Shown in pieces: positions 8,166-16,264 of a stretch of DNA of 64,000 bases. The position numbers and the translations under genes were made by a program. The stretch spans positions 62,001 to 126,000 of the forward strand of contig CAWDUJ010000002.1 of NCBI GenBank assembly GCA_963805455.1, read 5' to 3'. The stretch is from VRUE01 sp963805455. Lineage in GTDB: Bacteria; Actinomycetota; Thermoleophilia; Solirubrobacterales; 70-9. Position 1 is the first letter of the stretch. Every line of letters starts with the position of its first letter. Under the pieces are notes generated by a model. That model made no database searches and was not told where the DNA came from. It saw nothing but the letters and a program-made list of their open reading frames with translations.

Positions 8166-8735
8166 TCACTCGCTGCGCTGCTCGCCGGCCTTGATGAGCC
8201 GTTCGCGTAGCTCCCGCTCATCCTCGGGCGTCGGGTCAAAGGCCGATGGGTCCGGGAGTTGGTCGAGCCCCGAGAGGCCGAAGAGCCGCTCGAACAGCTC
8301 GGTCGTCTTGAAGATCGTCGCCCCGAAGCGGGAGCGGCCCGACTCCTCGATCAGCCCCCGCTCGGCCAGGGTCTGCACCGCCGACTCTGAGGAGACGCCA
8401 CGGATCCGGGCCACCTCGGGCCGGGAGACCGGCTGCAGGTAGGCGACGATCGCGAGCGTCTCGGCCTGGGCTTGGGTCAGGGGCGGTGTCCGCGGCTTGG
8501 CAAGGAGCCGCCGTGCCGCCTCCTCGCTCCCCGGGTCGCTGGCCAGGGTCAGCCCCCCGGCGACCTCGCGCAGGACGACCCCCCGCCTGCCCTCGCCGAG
8601 GTCCTCGCGCAGCAACTCGATCGCCTCCTCGACCTGTCCCTCGGTCGCCTCGGTCGCCTCGGCCAGGTCGGCGGCCGAGACCGGCTGCGGCGAGAGGAAG
8701 AGCAGCGCCTCGATCGTTCGGGCGAGGTCGCTCAC
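8166..8735 (-). CDS. scpB: Segregation and condensation protein B
   Basis: ScpB is a small winged-helix protein that binds ScpA in the SMC-ScpAB condensin complex. The 189-residue protein starts with ARTIEALLFLSPQPVSAADLAE, a family hallmark. It continues with LTQAQAETLAIVAYLQPVSRPEVARIRGV and then FGATIFKTTELFERLFGL. The GTG start at 8735 overlaps the scpA stop by 4 bases (GTGA), so translation is probably coupled. An AGGTGAG ribosome binding site overlaps the end of scpA. The next gene downstream is rluB, across the long hairpin. Confidence 0.95.
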   Translation of the reverse strand: MSDLARTIEALLFLSPQPVSAADLAEATEATEGQVEEAIELLREDLGEGRRGVVLREVAGGLTLASDPGSEEAARRLLAKPRTPPLTQAQAETLAIVAYLQPVSRPEVARIRGVSSESAVQTLAERGLIEESGRSRFGATIFKTTELFERLFGLSGLDQLPDPSAFDPTPEDERELRERLIKAGEQRSE

Positions 8736-9472
8736 GCACTCACCTCGACCCTCTGGATCTCGATCGGGCCGAGCGGCTTGCGCTGCTTCCAGGTCACCTC
8801 GCCCTTGCGATAAAGCTCGAGCAGGGCGAACAGCGTCACCGCCTGGGTCAGCCTGTCCTCGCCGCCGAACTGGTCGTCGAAGTCGATGCTCGTCTTGCCG
8901 GAGAGGGCGTCGCGAAGGGCCCGGAGCCGACGCTCGAGCGAGACGGTCGGCCGGATGTGGCTGATGTCGAGCGGCGGCGGTGTGGTCAGCAGGTCGCCGA
9001 GGGCGGCCCCGAGGCGCTCCGGGTCATAGACGGCGGTCGCGGCGTCGACCGCGACCCGCCGCAGCTCCGGCGGCAGCGGCGCCACGCGGTAGAGGTAGGG
9101 CCGCCCGGCCTCGAACCGCTCGCTCAGCATCTCCGAGGCGTCTCGGTAACGGCGGTACTCGAGCAGCCGCGCCAGCAGCTCCTCGATCGCCTCCTCCGGC
9201 CCGAGCTCCTCGATCTCATCCTCGGCGCCCGGCAACAGCAGCCGCGACTTCAGCTCGAGCAGGGAGGCGATCAGGACCAGGAACTCGGTCGCGACCTCGA
9301 GCTCGAGCTCTCCCTGGCTCTCGAGGTGCTCGATGTAGGCGACGACGACCTCGGCGAGCTCGACCTCGCGGAGGTCGATCTCCTCGCGGAGGACGATCGC
9401 CAGCAGAAGGTCGAACGGCCCGGCGAAGACGTCGAGCTCGAGGTCGAGGTCGAGGTCGATGGCCGTGGTCAC
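8732..9472 (-). CDS. scpA: Segregation and condensation protein A
   Basis: ScpA is the kleisin subunit that bridges SMC heads during chromosome condensation. The 246-residue protein has the kleisin N-terminus (FAGPFDLLLAIVLREEIDLREVELAEV), the middle EFLVLIASLLELKSRLLLP, and a C-terminal winged helix (VTLFALLELYRKGEVTWKQ). The first ten residues after the GTG start are an Asp-Leu repeat encoded by tandem GAGGTC-like hexamers. The GTG at 9472 is the only in-frame start near the trpS stop, 9 bp away. It is followed by scpB with a 4-base overlap. Confidence 0.95.
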   Translation of the reverse strand: MTTAIDLDLDLELDVFAGPFDLLLAIVLREEIDLREVELAEVVVAYIEHLESQGELELEVATEFLVLIASLLELKSRLLLPGAEDEIEELGPEEAIEELLARLLEYRRYRDASEMLSERFEAGRPYLYRVAPLPPELRRVAVDAATAVYDPERLGAALGDLLTTPPPLDISHIRPTVSLERRLRALRDALSGKTSIDFDDQFGGEDRLTQAVTLFALLELYRKGEVTWKQRKPLGPIEIQRVEVSA

Positions 9473-9481
9473 GACTTCAAC

Positions 9482-10477
9482 TTAACGCGGCGGCCCGATG
9501 CCCATCCGGTCGCGGACCTCGGCGACGACTGGCGCGGCGATCGCCCGAGCTCGCTCGGCTCCGCTCGCGAGGATCGAGTCGAGAGCCGCCTCGTCGGGCC
9601 GCAGCTCGGCGTAGCGCTCCTGAACCGGCGCCAGGAGGTCGACGACCCCCTCGGCCACCGCCTTCTTGAAGTCGCCGTAGCCGGCGCCGTCGAACTCGGC
9701 CTCGATCGCCTCGGGACCGACGCCGCGGGCGACGGCGAGGACGTCGATCAGGTTGGTCACGCCGGGCTTGTCGGGCGCCCGGACGACCTCCCGCCCGGAG
9801 TCGGTGACGGCGCTGCCGAGCTTCTTGCGGATCGCGTCGGGCTCGTCGAGCACGTAGACGGTCCCCGCCTCGGTGCCGACCGTGGTCGACATCTTCCGTT
9901 CCGGCTCCTGCAGGTCCATGATCCGGGCGCCGACCTCGGGGATCAGCAGCTCCGGCACCACCAGCGCCTCGCCGAAGCGCTCGTTGAAGCGGCGGGCGAT
10001 CTCCCGCATCAGCTCGACGTGCTGTCGCTGGTCGTCGCCGACCGGGACCTCGGTCGCCCGGTAGGCGAGGACGTCGGCGGCCATCAGCACCGGGTAGAAG
10101 AAGAGCGCCGCCGAGGAGAGCTCGCGCTGGCTTGCCGACTTTTCCTTGAACTGGTGCATCCGGTTGAGGTCGCCGTGGGCGGTGACCGCGGAGAGCAGCC
10201 AGGTCAGCTCGGTGTGCTCGCGGACGTCGGACTGCCGGAAGAGGACGCAGCGCTCGGGGTCGAGGCCGGCGGCGAGCAGGATTGCGGCCGTGTCGTAGAG
10301 GCGCTCGCGGAGCTCGGCGGGATCGAATTTGACCGAGATCGCGTGCAGGTCGACGATGCAGTAGATCGCCGGGTCGCCGCGGTCCTGGCCCTCGACGTAC
10401 TGGCGGATCGCGCCGATGTAGTTGCCGAGGTGCTTGCGGCCGGTCGGCTGGATGCCTGAGAAGACGATTTGGCTCAC
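9482..10477 (-). CDS. trpS: Tryptophan--tRNA ligase
   Basis: This class I aminoacyl-tRNA synthetase charges tRNA-Trp. The 331-residue length is normal for bacterial TrpS. The HIGH-type motif reads GIQPTGRKHLGNY at residues 8-20. The KMSKS-type motif reads PERKMSTT near residue 197. Other family segments are FYPVLMAADVLAY and VPVGDDQRQHVELMREIA. The GTG at 10477 directly precedes the Rossmann start; the longer reading frame upstream runs antisense-like through the MFS gene and is rejected. It lies 11 bp after the MFS gene and 9 bp before scpA, so the three may share transcripts. Confidence 0.95.
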   Translation of the reverse strand: MSQIVFSGIQPTGRKHLGNYIGAIRQYVEGQDRGDPAIYCIVDLHAISVKFDPAELRERLYDTAAILLAAGLDPERCVLFRQSDVREHTELTWLLSAVTAHGDLNRMHQFKEKSASQRELSSAALFFYPVLMAADVLAYRATEVPVGDDQRQHVELMREIARRFNERFGEALVVPELLIPEVGARIMDLQEPERKMSTTVGTEAGTVYVLDEPDAIRKKLGSAVTDSGREVVRAPDKPGVTNLIDVLAVARGVGPEAIEAEFDGAGYGDFKKAVAEGVVDLLAPVQERYAELRPDEAALDSILASGAERARAIAAPVVAEVRDRMGIGPPR

Positions 10478-10488
10478 GCGGCGTGACT

Positions 10489-12114
10489 CTATGCAGGGCC
10501 GGGTGCGGGCGCTTCGTCGACGGCGCGTCCCCTGTTGGCCTTGCCGCAATTTGCATCGTGGCCGCACTCGCCGGCGGCGGCGGCGCCGCGCGTCGCCACA
10601 GCCGTGACCCGATGCCGGGGGTTCTCGATCCCGAGGCCGGCGACGGCGCCGCCGATGATCATCAGGACGCCCCCGATCAGGATCCCGAGGTGAAAGGCCG
10701 AGGTCGAGGCATCGACCGACGCCGTGTGGACCCGGTCGGCTTCGGCGGCCGGGAGGTTTCCGGTCGTCGGGACCCCCAGCGGCTGTTCCTTGGCTTCGGA
10801 GACCGCCTCGGCCCCGGCCGAGGCGAGCGGCGCCGAGCCGAGGTTGGACTCGATCATCGAGCCGAAGCTGGCCGAGATCACGGCCCCGAGGATGGCGATC
10901 GCGAGCAGGCCGGCGACCCGCGAGACGCCGTTGTTCACCCCCGAGGCGATCCCGACGTGGCGTTCCTCGACCGAGTCGAGGACGGTCGCGGTCAACGGCG
11001 CCACCGTCGCCGAGAGGCCGAGGCCGAAGACGATCAGCGCCGGCAGGACATCGGTGACGTAGCTCGGGTCCGAACCGACCCGGATCAGCAGGAGCAGCCC
11101 GATGCCGCCGAGGATCGGCCCCCCGCACATCGGCCCCCGCGGCCCGACTCCGGACGCGATCTTTCCGAATTGGGGCGAGAGGAAGAACATGATCACCGAG
11201 ATCGGGGTCGTCGCCAGCCCCGCCTCCAGCGGCGAGTATCCGGCCACCTGCTGGAGGAAGAGGCCGACGAAGAAGAGGCCGCCGATCAGCCCCGCGTAGG
11301 TGGAGAGTGTCGTCAGGTTGGCGACCCAGAAGTTCCGGATCCGGAACAGGGCGAGGTCGAGCATCGGGTGCTGCATGCGCCCCTCACGGAGGAGAAAGAG
11401 AGCGAAGCAGACGACGCCGACGATCATCGGCACCCAGACGAGGGGGTCGCTCCAGCCGTGCGAGGGCTGTTCGATCAGGGCGAAGACCGGGCCGCCGAGA
11501 CCGACCGCCGAGAGCGCGATGCCGAGCCAATCGATCCCCATGAAGGCGTCCGGGTCCCGGCTCTCCTTCACCGAATGGAGGGTGAGGAAGATCGTGAAGA
11601 CGATCAGCGGAATGTTGACCCAGAAGATCGCCCGCCAGGAGACCGCTTCGACCAGCGCCCCGCCCCCGGCCGGGCCGAGCACGGTCGCGATCCCGGTCCA
11701 CGCGGTCCAGGTCCCGACCGCCTTTCCGCGCGCGGGTCCCTCGAAGGTGGAGGCGACGATCGCAAGTGAGCCGGGCACCAGGAGCGCTCCGGCGACTCCC
11801 TGCAGCGCCCGGGCGCCGATCAGCATCTCGGTGTTCGGCGCGATCGCGCAGAGGACCGAGGTCACGCCGAACCCCGCCAGCCCGAAGACGAACATCCGCC
11901 GCCGCCCGAACTGGTCGCCGAGCGAGCCTCCGACCAGCAGCAGCGCGACCAGCGAGAGGGCGTAGGCCTCGACCACCCACTGCTGGCCGGAGAGGCCGGC
12001 GTCGAGGTCTTCGCTGATCGCCGGCAGGGCGACGTTGACCACGGTCGCGTCGAGGAAGACGACGATCGAGCCGAGGATTGTCGCGATCAGCGTCAGCAGC
12101 TGTTGACGGGACAC
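10489..12114 (-). CDS. MFS drug exporter, DHA2 (EmrB/QacA) family
   Basis: This 541-residue integral membrane protein has the DHA2 family pattern. TM1 carries motif C-like LDATVVNVALP near residue 22. The TM2-3 loop carries GSLGDQFGRRRMF near residue 63, and ARALQGVAGALLVPGS follows near residue 100. About fourteen hydrophobic segments can be counted. Members export drugs or toxic compounds by proton antiport. The last ~35 residues form a hydrophilic tail with two cysteines (CGHDANCG). The start is GTG at 12114. It sits between the FetAB-like genes and trpS; its substrate cannot be told. Confidence 0.88.
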   Translation of the reverse strand: MSRQQLLTLIATILGSIVVFLDATVVNVALPAISEDLDAGLSGQQWVVEAYALSLVALLLVGGSLGDQFGRRRMFVFGLAGFGVTSVLCAIAPNTEMLIGARALQGVAGALLVPGSLAIVASTFEGPARGKAVGTWTAWTGIATVLGPAGGGALVEAVSWRAIFWVNIPLIVFTIFLTLHSVKESRDPDAFMGIDWLGIALSAVGLGGPVFALIEQPSHGWSDPLVWVPMIVGVVCFALFLLREGRMQHPMLDLALFRIRNFWVANLTTLSTYAGLIGGLFFVGLFLQQVAGYSPLEAGLATTPISVIMFFLSPQFGKIASGVGPRGPMCGGPILGGIGLLLLIRVGSDPSYVTDVLPALIVFGLGLSATVAPLTATVLDSVEERHVGIASGVNNGVSRVAGLLAIAILGAVISASFGSMIESNLGSAPLASAGAEAVSEAKEQPLGVPTTGNLPAAEADRVHTASVDASTSAFHLGILIGGVLMIIGGAVAGLGIENPRHRVTAVATRGAAAAGECGHDANCGKANRGRAVDEAPAPGPA

Positions 12115-12137
12115 CCGATCGAGTCTAAAACCGCCGC

Positions 12138-12911
12138 TTACTCGTCTGCCTCGCGCAGCTGCTGCGCCGGGGTGAAGAAGTTCCGGTAGGCGAGCGAGGT
12201 CGCGAGCAGCGCGGCGATCGCGACGCTGCCGAGCAGCGCGTAGAGAAGGATCAGCTGCAGCCGCACCGCATCGGTCGGGTTGGCGCCGGCGAGGAGCATC
12301 CCGACCATCGTCCCGGGGAAGAAGATCAGCCCGGTGGTCTTGGTCGAGTCGATCAGCGTGATCATCCCCGAGCGAAGCGCCCGCCTCACGATCGGCAGGG
12401 CGGCTTCTCGGGAGGTCGCGCCGAGGGCCAGCGTCGCCTCGATCCGGGCGCGGCTGTCGTTCATCTCGTCCCCGAGCCGGTTGAGCGCCACCGCCGACGC
12501 CGTCATCGAGTTGCCGATGACCATCCCCCCGACCGGGACCAGGTACCGCGGCGTCGCTTCGAAGATGCCGAGGGCGACGACCAGGCCGAGTGTCGTCGCC
12601 GCCGCGATCGAGAGGGCGATCAGCAGCGGCCAGAAAGCGTCGGGAACGCTCTTCGCCCTGCTGCGCGCCGTCAGCGCCCCGAACAGGACCATCACCGCCA
12701 GCAGCGCCACCACCAGCCAGATCGAATCGACGTCGAAGATCAGCTTGATCGCGTAGCCGACGAGGGTCAGCTGGATGATCGAGCGGACCGTCGCGACCAG
12801 GATGTCGCGCTCGAGGTCGGCCTCCTGCCAGCGCGAGATCGCCGCCGCGATCGTGACCAGGACCAGGGACGCGGCGACCTGCCAGAGCTCGACGTGGATC
12901 GAGCTGCTCAC
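12138..12911 (-). CDS. FetB/UPF0014-type ABC transporter permease
   Basis: This 257-residue protein with about seven membrane segments matches the UPF0014/FetB family, whose E. coli member is reported to export iron with FetA. Diagnostic segments are VATVRSIIQLTLVGYAI near residue 40, VPVGGMVIGNSMTASAVALN near residue 125, LALGATSREAA near residue 162 and FPGTMVGMLLAGANP near residue 200. The GTG start at 12911 overlaps the ATPase stop by 4 bases, so the two are one transporter. Metal export is inferred from the family only. Confidence 0.87.
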   Translation of the reverse strand: MSSSIHVELWQVAASLVLVTIAAAISRWQEADLERDILVATVRSIIQLTLVGYAIKLIFDVDSIWLVVALLAVMVLFGALTARSRAKSVPDAFWPLLIALSIAAATTLGLVVALGIFEATPRYLVPVGGMVIGNSMTASAVALNRLGDEMNDSRARIEATLALGATSREAALPIVRRALRSGMITLIDSTKTTGLIFFPGTMVGMLLAGANPTDAVRLQLILLYALLGSVAIAALLATSLAYRNFFTPAQQLREADE

Positions 12912-13534
12912 ACGACTCGGCCTGCTTCGATCCGGATCGTCCGGTCGCTCATCCGACCGGCCTGCTCGGGATCGTGGGTGACAAGCACCAGCGAGATCCC
13001 CAGCTCTTCCCTCAGCCCCGAGAGGGTTTCCTCGATCGCGTCGCGGGCGTCCCGGTCCAGCGCCGAGGTCGGCTCGTCGAGGAGCAGCACATCGGGCTGC
13101 TGGGCGAGGGAGCGCGCCAGCATCGTGCGCTGCTGCTCGCCGACCGAGAGCCGGGAGACCTCGCGGCCGGCGAACTCGGGACCGAGACCGGCGAGTCGCA
13201 GACAGCGGCCCGGGTCAGCGTCCTTGCCGGCGAGGCGGGCGGCGTAGAGGATGTTCGACTCGACGGTCCCGTCGAGGAGTGCCGGCAGCTGCGGGACGAG
13301 CGATACCTCGCGCCGGAGCAGGAGGGGATCCTGGGCCTCGATCGACTCGCCCCGATAGGAGATCGTGCCGCGGTCGGGGTCGGCCAGCCGGTTGAGCAGC
13401 CGCAGCAGCGTCGACTTGCCGCTCCCCGACGGGCCGACGAGCGCGGTGGAGCCGGCCGGCACCTCGGCGTCGATCGAGTCGAGGACGGTGCGCCCGCAGC
13501 GGGCGAGGCTGACATCGCGAAGCTCGAAGAGCAC
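12908..13534 (-). CDS. ABC transporter ATPase, FetA-like
   Basis: This 208-residue nucleotide-binding subunit has Walker A GPSGSGKST near residue 34, the signature motif LSVGEQQR near residue 129, Walker B VLLLDEPTSAL near residue 150, and the switch His in VTHDPEQAG. It partners with the FetB-like permease that follows with a 4-base overlap. The start is a GTG at 13534. It is transcribed divergently from ku; the 106-bp gap holds both promoters but no clear -35/-10 pair was found. Confidence 0.88.
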   Translation of the reverse strand: MLFELRDVSLARCGRTVLDSIDAEVPAGSTALVGPSGSGKSTLLRLLNRLADPDRGTISYRGESIEAQDPLLLRREVSLVPQLPALLDGTVESNILYAARLAGKDADPGRCLRLAGLGPEFAGREVSRLSVGEQQRTMLARSLAQQPDVLLLDEPTSALDRDARDAIEETLSGLREELGISLVLVTHDPEQAGRMSDRTIRIEAGRVV

Positions 13535-13640
13535 GGCGCGATCTTCTCACCGCAGCGGCGCCGCAAGAACCCTCCCGCGCACGGGTGGCGAGGCCCGATC
13601 AGGATTGAGGGCTGGAACAATCGGGGTAGGTGATCTGCTG

Positions 13641-14537
13641 ATGGCAAGAGCAATCTGGAGCGGTTCGATCAGCTTCGGGCTCCTAAACGTGCCCGTCAAG
13701 CTCTACAGCGCCGTCGCGCGCCGTGGAATCTCGCTGCGCGAGCTGCGCGAGTCCGACGGCGCCCGGATCCGCCACCGCCGCGTCGCCGAAGGGACCGACG
13801 AGGAGGTTCCTTACGAGAAAATCGTCAAAGCATTCGAGATCACCCCGGATCGCTACGTGCCGCTGACCAAGGACGAGATGTCGGCTCTGGCTCCGGAGAA
13901 GACCCGGGCGATCGACGTCCAGGACTTCGTCGACCTCGAGGAGATCGACCCGATCTACTTCGACAGCCCCTACTACCTCGGGCCGGCCGATGGCGCCGAG
14001 AAGGCGTACTCGCTGCTCGCCAAGGCACTCCAGGACTCCGGCAAGGTCGCGGTCGCCCGCTTCGTCTTCCGCAACAAGGAGCACCTCGCGGCGCTCCGCG
14101 CCAACGGCGGGGTCCTGACCCTGACGACGATGCGTTTCGCCGACGAGGTGGTGCCACCGGACGAGCTCGACGACGTGCTACCGACGAAACAGCCGAAGGT
14201 CGCCAAACGCGAGGTCGAGATGGCCGAACAGCTGATCGAATCGCTGACCCGGGATTTCGACCCGAGCCTTTACCGCGACGAGTACCGCGAGGAACTCCTC
14301 GCCCTGATCGAACGCAAGGCCGAAGGCAAGGACATCGTCGCCGGCGAGGCTGCCGAGGAGCCGAAGGCGACGAAGGCGCCGGATCTGATGGCCGCGCTCG
14401 AGGAGAGCATCGCCGCCGTCAAGGGGAAGTCGAGCGACGGCAAGGCGCCGAAAAAGGCGGCCAAACCGAAACGGAAAAAAGCCGCCAAGGCCGCCCCGAA
14501 GAAACGCTCGCCCGCCAAGGCGAAATCCGCCAAGTAG
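13641..14537 (+). CDS. ku: Non-homologous end-joining protein Ku
   Basis: Bacterial Ku is a homodimeric ring that binds DNA ends and recruits LigD. The 298-residue protein starts ARAIWSGSISFGLLNVPVKLY, the canonical Ku N-terminus. It continues with the core beta-barrel (DFVDLEEIDPIYFDSPYYLGP). After about residue 230 there is a lysine/alanine-rich tail of ~65 residues, like the basic C-terminal extensions of other actinobacterial Ku proteins that add DNA binding. The ATG at 13641 is preceded by TAGGTGA at good spacing. The polymerase gene follows 3 bp later, forming a two-gene end-joining operon. Confidence 0.96.
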   Translation: MARAIWSGSISFGLLNVPVKLYSAVARRGISLRELRESDGARIRHRRVAEGTDEEVPYEKIVKAFEITPDRYVPLTKDEMSALAPEKTRAIDVQDFVDLEEIDPIYFDSPYYLGPADGAEKAYSLLAKALQDSGKVAVARFVFRNKEHLAALRANGGVLTLTTMRFADEVVPPDELDDVLPTKQPKVAKREVEMAEQLIESLTRDFDPSLYRDEYREELLALIERKAEGKDIVAGEAAEEPKATKAPDLMAALEESIAAVKGKSSDGKAPKKAAKPKRKKAAKAAPKKRSPAKAKSAK

Positions 14538-14540
14538 GCA

Positions 14541-15458
14541 GTGGCTAAGGACACTCACGTCGAGGTCGACGGGCGTGAGCTGAAGCTCACCAACCTCGAC
14601 AAGGTCCTCTACCCGAAGGCCGGCTTCACCAAGGGCGAGGTCGTCGACTACTACGCCCGGGTCGGCGAGGCGATGGTGCCCCATCTGAACGGCCGCGCGG
14701 TGACCCTACGCCGGTTCCCCGAAGGTGTCGACGACCTCGACTCCGCGTTCTTCGAGAAGCGCTGCCCCAAGCACCGGCCGAAATGGGTCAAGACCGCCTC
14801 GGTCCGCGCCGGGCCCAACGCCGGGAAGATCGACTTCTGCGTCTGCGACAGCCTCCCGACCCTGGTCTGGATGGCTCAGCTGGCGGCGATCGAGCTGCAC
14901 CCCTCGCTGTCGCGGTCGCGGGCCCCGAACCGGCCGACCGTGCTCGCCTTCGACCTCGACCCCGGCCCGCCGGCCGACGTAGTCGACTGCTGCCGGGTCG
15001 CGCTGCGGCTGCGGGCGCTGTTCGACCACTTCGGGATCGAGGCCTTCCCGAAGACCTCGGGCTCGAAGGGGATGCAGGTATATGTCCCGCTGAACCGCAG
15101 GGACGTCAGCTACGAGGAGACAAAACCGCTGGCGAAAGCGATCGCCCAGCTGCTCGAAAAGGAGACCCCGGACCAGGTCGTCTCGAAAATGAAAAAGGTC
15201 GACCGCAGGGGCAAGATCTTCGTCGACTGGTCGCAGAACCACCGCAGCAAAACGACGGTCTCGGTCTACTCGATGCGGGCCCGCGAGCGGCCGACGGTCT
15301 CGACGCCGGTCACCTGGGACGAGGTCGAGCGCGCCGCCGCGAAGGGCGACGCGGCCTCACTCATCTTCGAGACCTCGGCGGTGCTGGAGCGGATCGAGAA
15401 GCACGGTGACCTCTTCGCCCCGGTCCTCGAGCTCGAACAGGCGCTCCCCGCGATCTAG
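14541..15458 (+). CDS. ligD: LigD-type NHEJ polymerase (stand-alone PolDom)
   Basis: This 305-residue protein corresponds to the polymerase/primase domain of LigD, an archaeo-eukaryotic primase-like fold that fills gaps at broken ends. Motif I is FDLDPGPP near residue 136, with the two metal-binding aspartates. Motif III is the DWSQN segment near residue 231. SGSKGMQVYVPL near residue 172 is the family's His/Lys region variant. No ligase or phosphoesterase domain is attached, so an ATP-dependent ligase must be encoded elsewhere. The GTG start follows the ku stop by 3 bp, so translation is likely coupled. Confidence 0.92.
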   Translation: MAKDTHVEVDGRELKLTNLDKVLYPKAGFTKGEVVDYYARVGEAMVPHLNGRAVTLRRFPEGVDDLDSAFFEKRCPKHRPKWVKTASVRAGPNAGKIDFCVCDSLPTLVWMAQLAAIELHPSLSRSRAPNRPTVLAFDLDPGPPADVVDCCRVALRLRALFDHFGIEAFPKTSGSKGMQVYVPLNRRDVSYEETKPLAKAIAQLLEKETPDQVVSKMKKVDRRGKIFVDWSQNHRSKTTVSVYSMRARERPTVSTPVTWDEVERAAAKGDAASLIFETSAVLERIEKHGDLFAPVLELEQALPAI

Positions 15459-15476
15459 CCGCCCCCGGACGCGGGA

Positions 15477-15518
15477 GGGCGGGCGCCAGATTTCCGGTTG
15501 TCAGCAGCGCGCCCGCCC
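15477..15518. terminator. Bidirectional hairpin between convergent genes
   Basis: A perfect 10-bp GC stem (15477-15486 with 15509-15518) with a 22-nt loop lies between the convergent ligD-polymerase and lactonase genes. A short T run (TTTT at 15538-15541) follows at a distance on the plus strand. The position in an 81-bp convergent gap suggests a bidirectional terminator, though the classical U-tract is not adjacent. Confidence 0.5.
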
Positions 15519-15539
15519 GGGAGCAGAGGAGGCGGCGTT

Positions 15540-16262
15540 TTATGTGAGGGTTCCGGGAAGCATCACCTCGGGGTCATGGCCGGGCAGGACGCGGAGGCCG
15601 GAATCCCGGAGCTCCCGCAGTCGTTCGGCCGAGCGCAGCTGGGCGTCGAAGTCGGCGGCGAAGGCCGGGAAGCGGGGATCGTCGAGGACGTCGGCGTAAT
15701 GGGCGACGTCGGCCCCGATCACGAGCTCGCCGACCCGCAACGACTGGTGGCCGGTGCTGTGGCCCGGGGTGCTGAGCAGCTCGATCGAGCCGTCGCCGAG
15801 CAGGTCGTGGTCGCCGTCGATGAGGATCACCTCCCTGTCCTGGCCCGCGTAGTCGCGCGGCTGGAAGAAGTTGAGCTCGACCCCGGCGTCATCGTGTCCG
15901 GCCTCCCATTCGGCCCGCTGGATCACGATCGGGACGCTTTCGGGCACCAGCCCCAGGCCACCGGCGTGGTCGAAGTGGAGGTGGGTGAGGACGACCTGGG
16001 TGAGCGAGCCGAGGTCGACCTGGTCGGCGATCGATTCCTCCTGCTCCAGCTCGAAGATCGCCAGCGATTCCGAGTAATGACCGACCGTGTCCGCGACGGC
16101 ACCGGGGTTGAGGCCGGTGTCGACCAGGATCCGCTCGGACTCCGTCTCGATCAGGAACGAGGAGACCGGGACCCTGGCCGGCCGGCCCGGATCCTCTTCG
16201 CCCTGGCGCCAGACGCCCGCAGGGGCGGTCATCCAACCGACATTCAGCAGCTCGACCTTCAC
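15540..16262 (-). CDS. Metallo-beta-lactamase-fold hydrolase (AHL-lactonase-like)
   Basis: This 240-residue protein has the zinc-binding motif HLHFDHAGG at about residue 94, a downstream His in STPGHSTGHQS near residue 168, an Asp in IGADVAHY, and a final LPGHDPEV. This motif set is that of the AttM/AiiA-like N-acyl homoserine lactone lactonase branch of the metallo-beta-lactamase superfamily. The real substrate may be another lactone or ester. The GTG start lies 2 bp after gcvPB, so it seems to be the last gene of the glycine cleavage operon. Why a lactonase would be there is not clear. Confidence 0.82.
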   Translation of the reverse strand: MKVELLNVGWMTAPAGVWRQGEEDPGRPARVPVSSFLIETESERILVDTGLNPGAVADTVGHYSESLAIFELEQEESIADQVDLGSLTQVVLTHLHFDHAGGLGLVPESVPIVIQRAEWEAGHDDAGVELNFFQPRDYAGQDREVILIDGDHDLLGDGSIELLSTPGHSTGHQSLRVGELVIGADVAHYADVLDDPRFPAFAADFDAQLRSAERLRELRDSGLRVLPGHDPEVMLPGTLT

Positions 16263-16264
16263 GC

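Noticed and set aside
9428..9466. Tandem GAGGTC-like hexamers as a microsatellite or binding array
   Set aside because: They encode the Asp/Leu-rich N-terminus of ScpA in frame and are probably simple coding low complexity.
8486..10459. A 657-codon plus-strand open frame opposite scpA, scpB and trpS
   Set aside because: It is antisense to three clearly conserved genes, its translation is low-complexity Arg/Asp/Gly-rich, and long antisense frames are expected in such GC-rich DNA.
10478..11128. An N-terminal extension of trpS
   Set aside because: It overlaps the MFS exporter gene out of frame and carries no synthetase motif; the GTG at 10477 gives the normal TrpS start.
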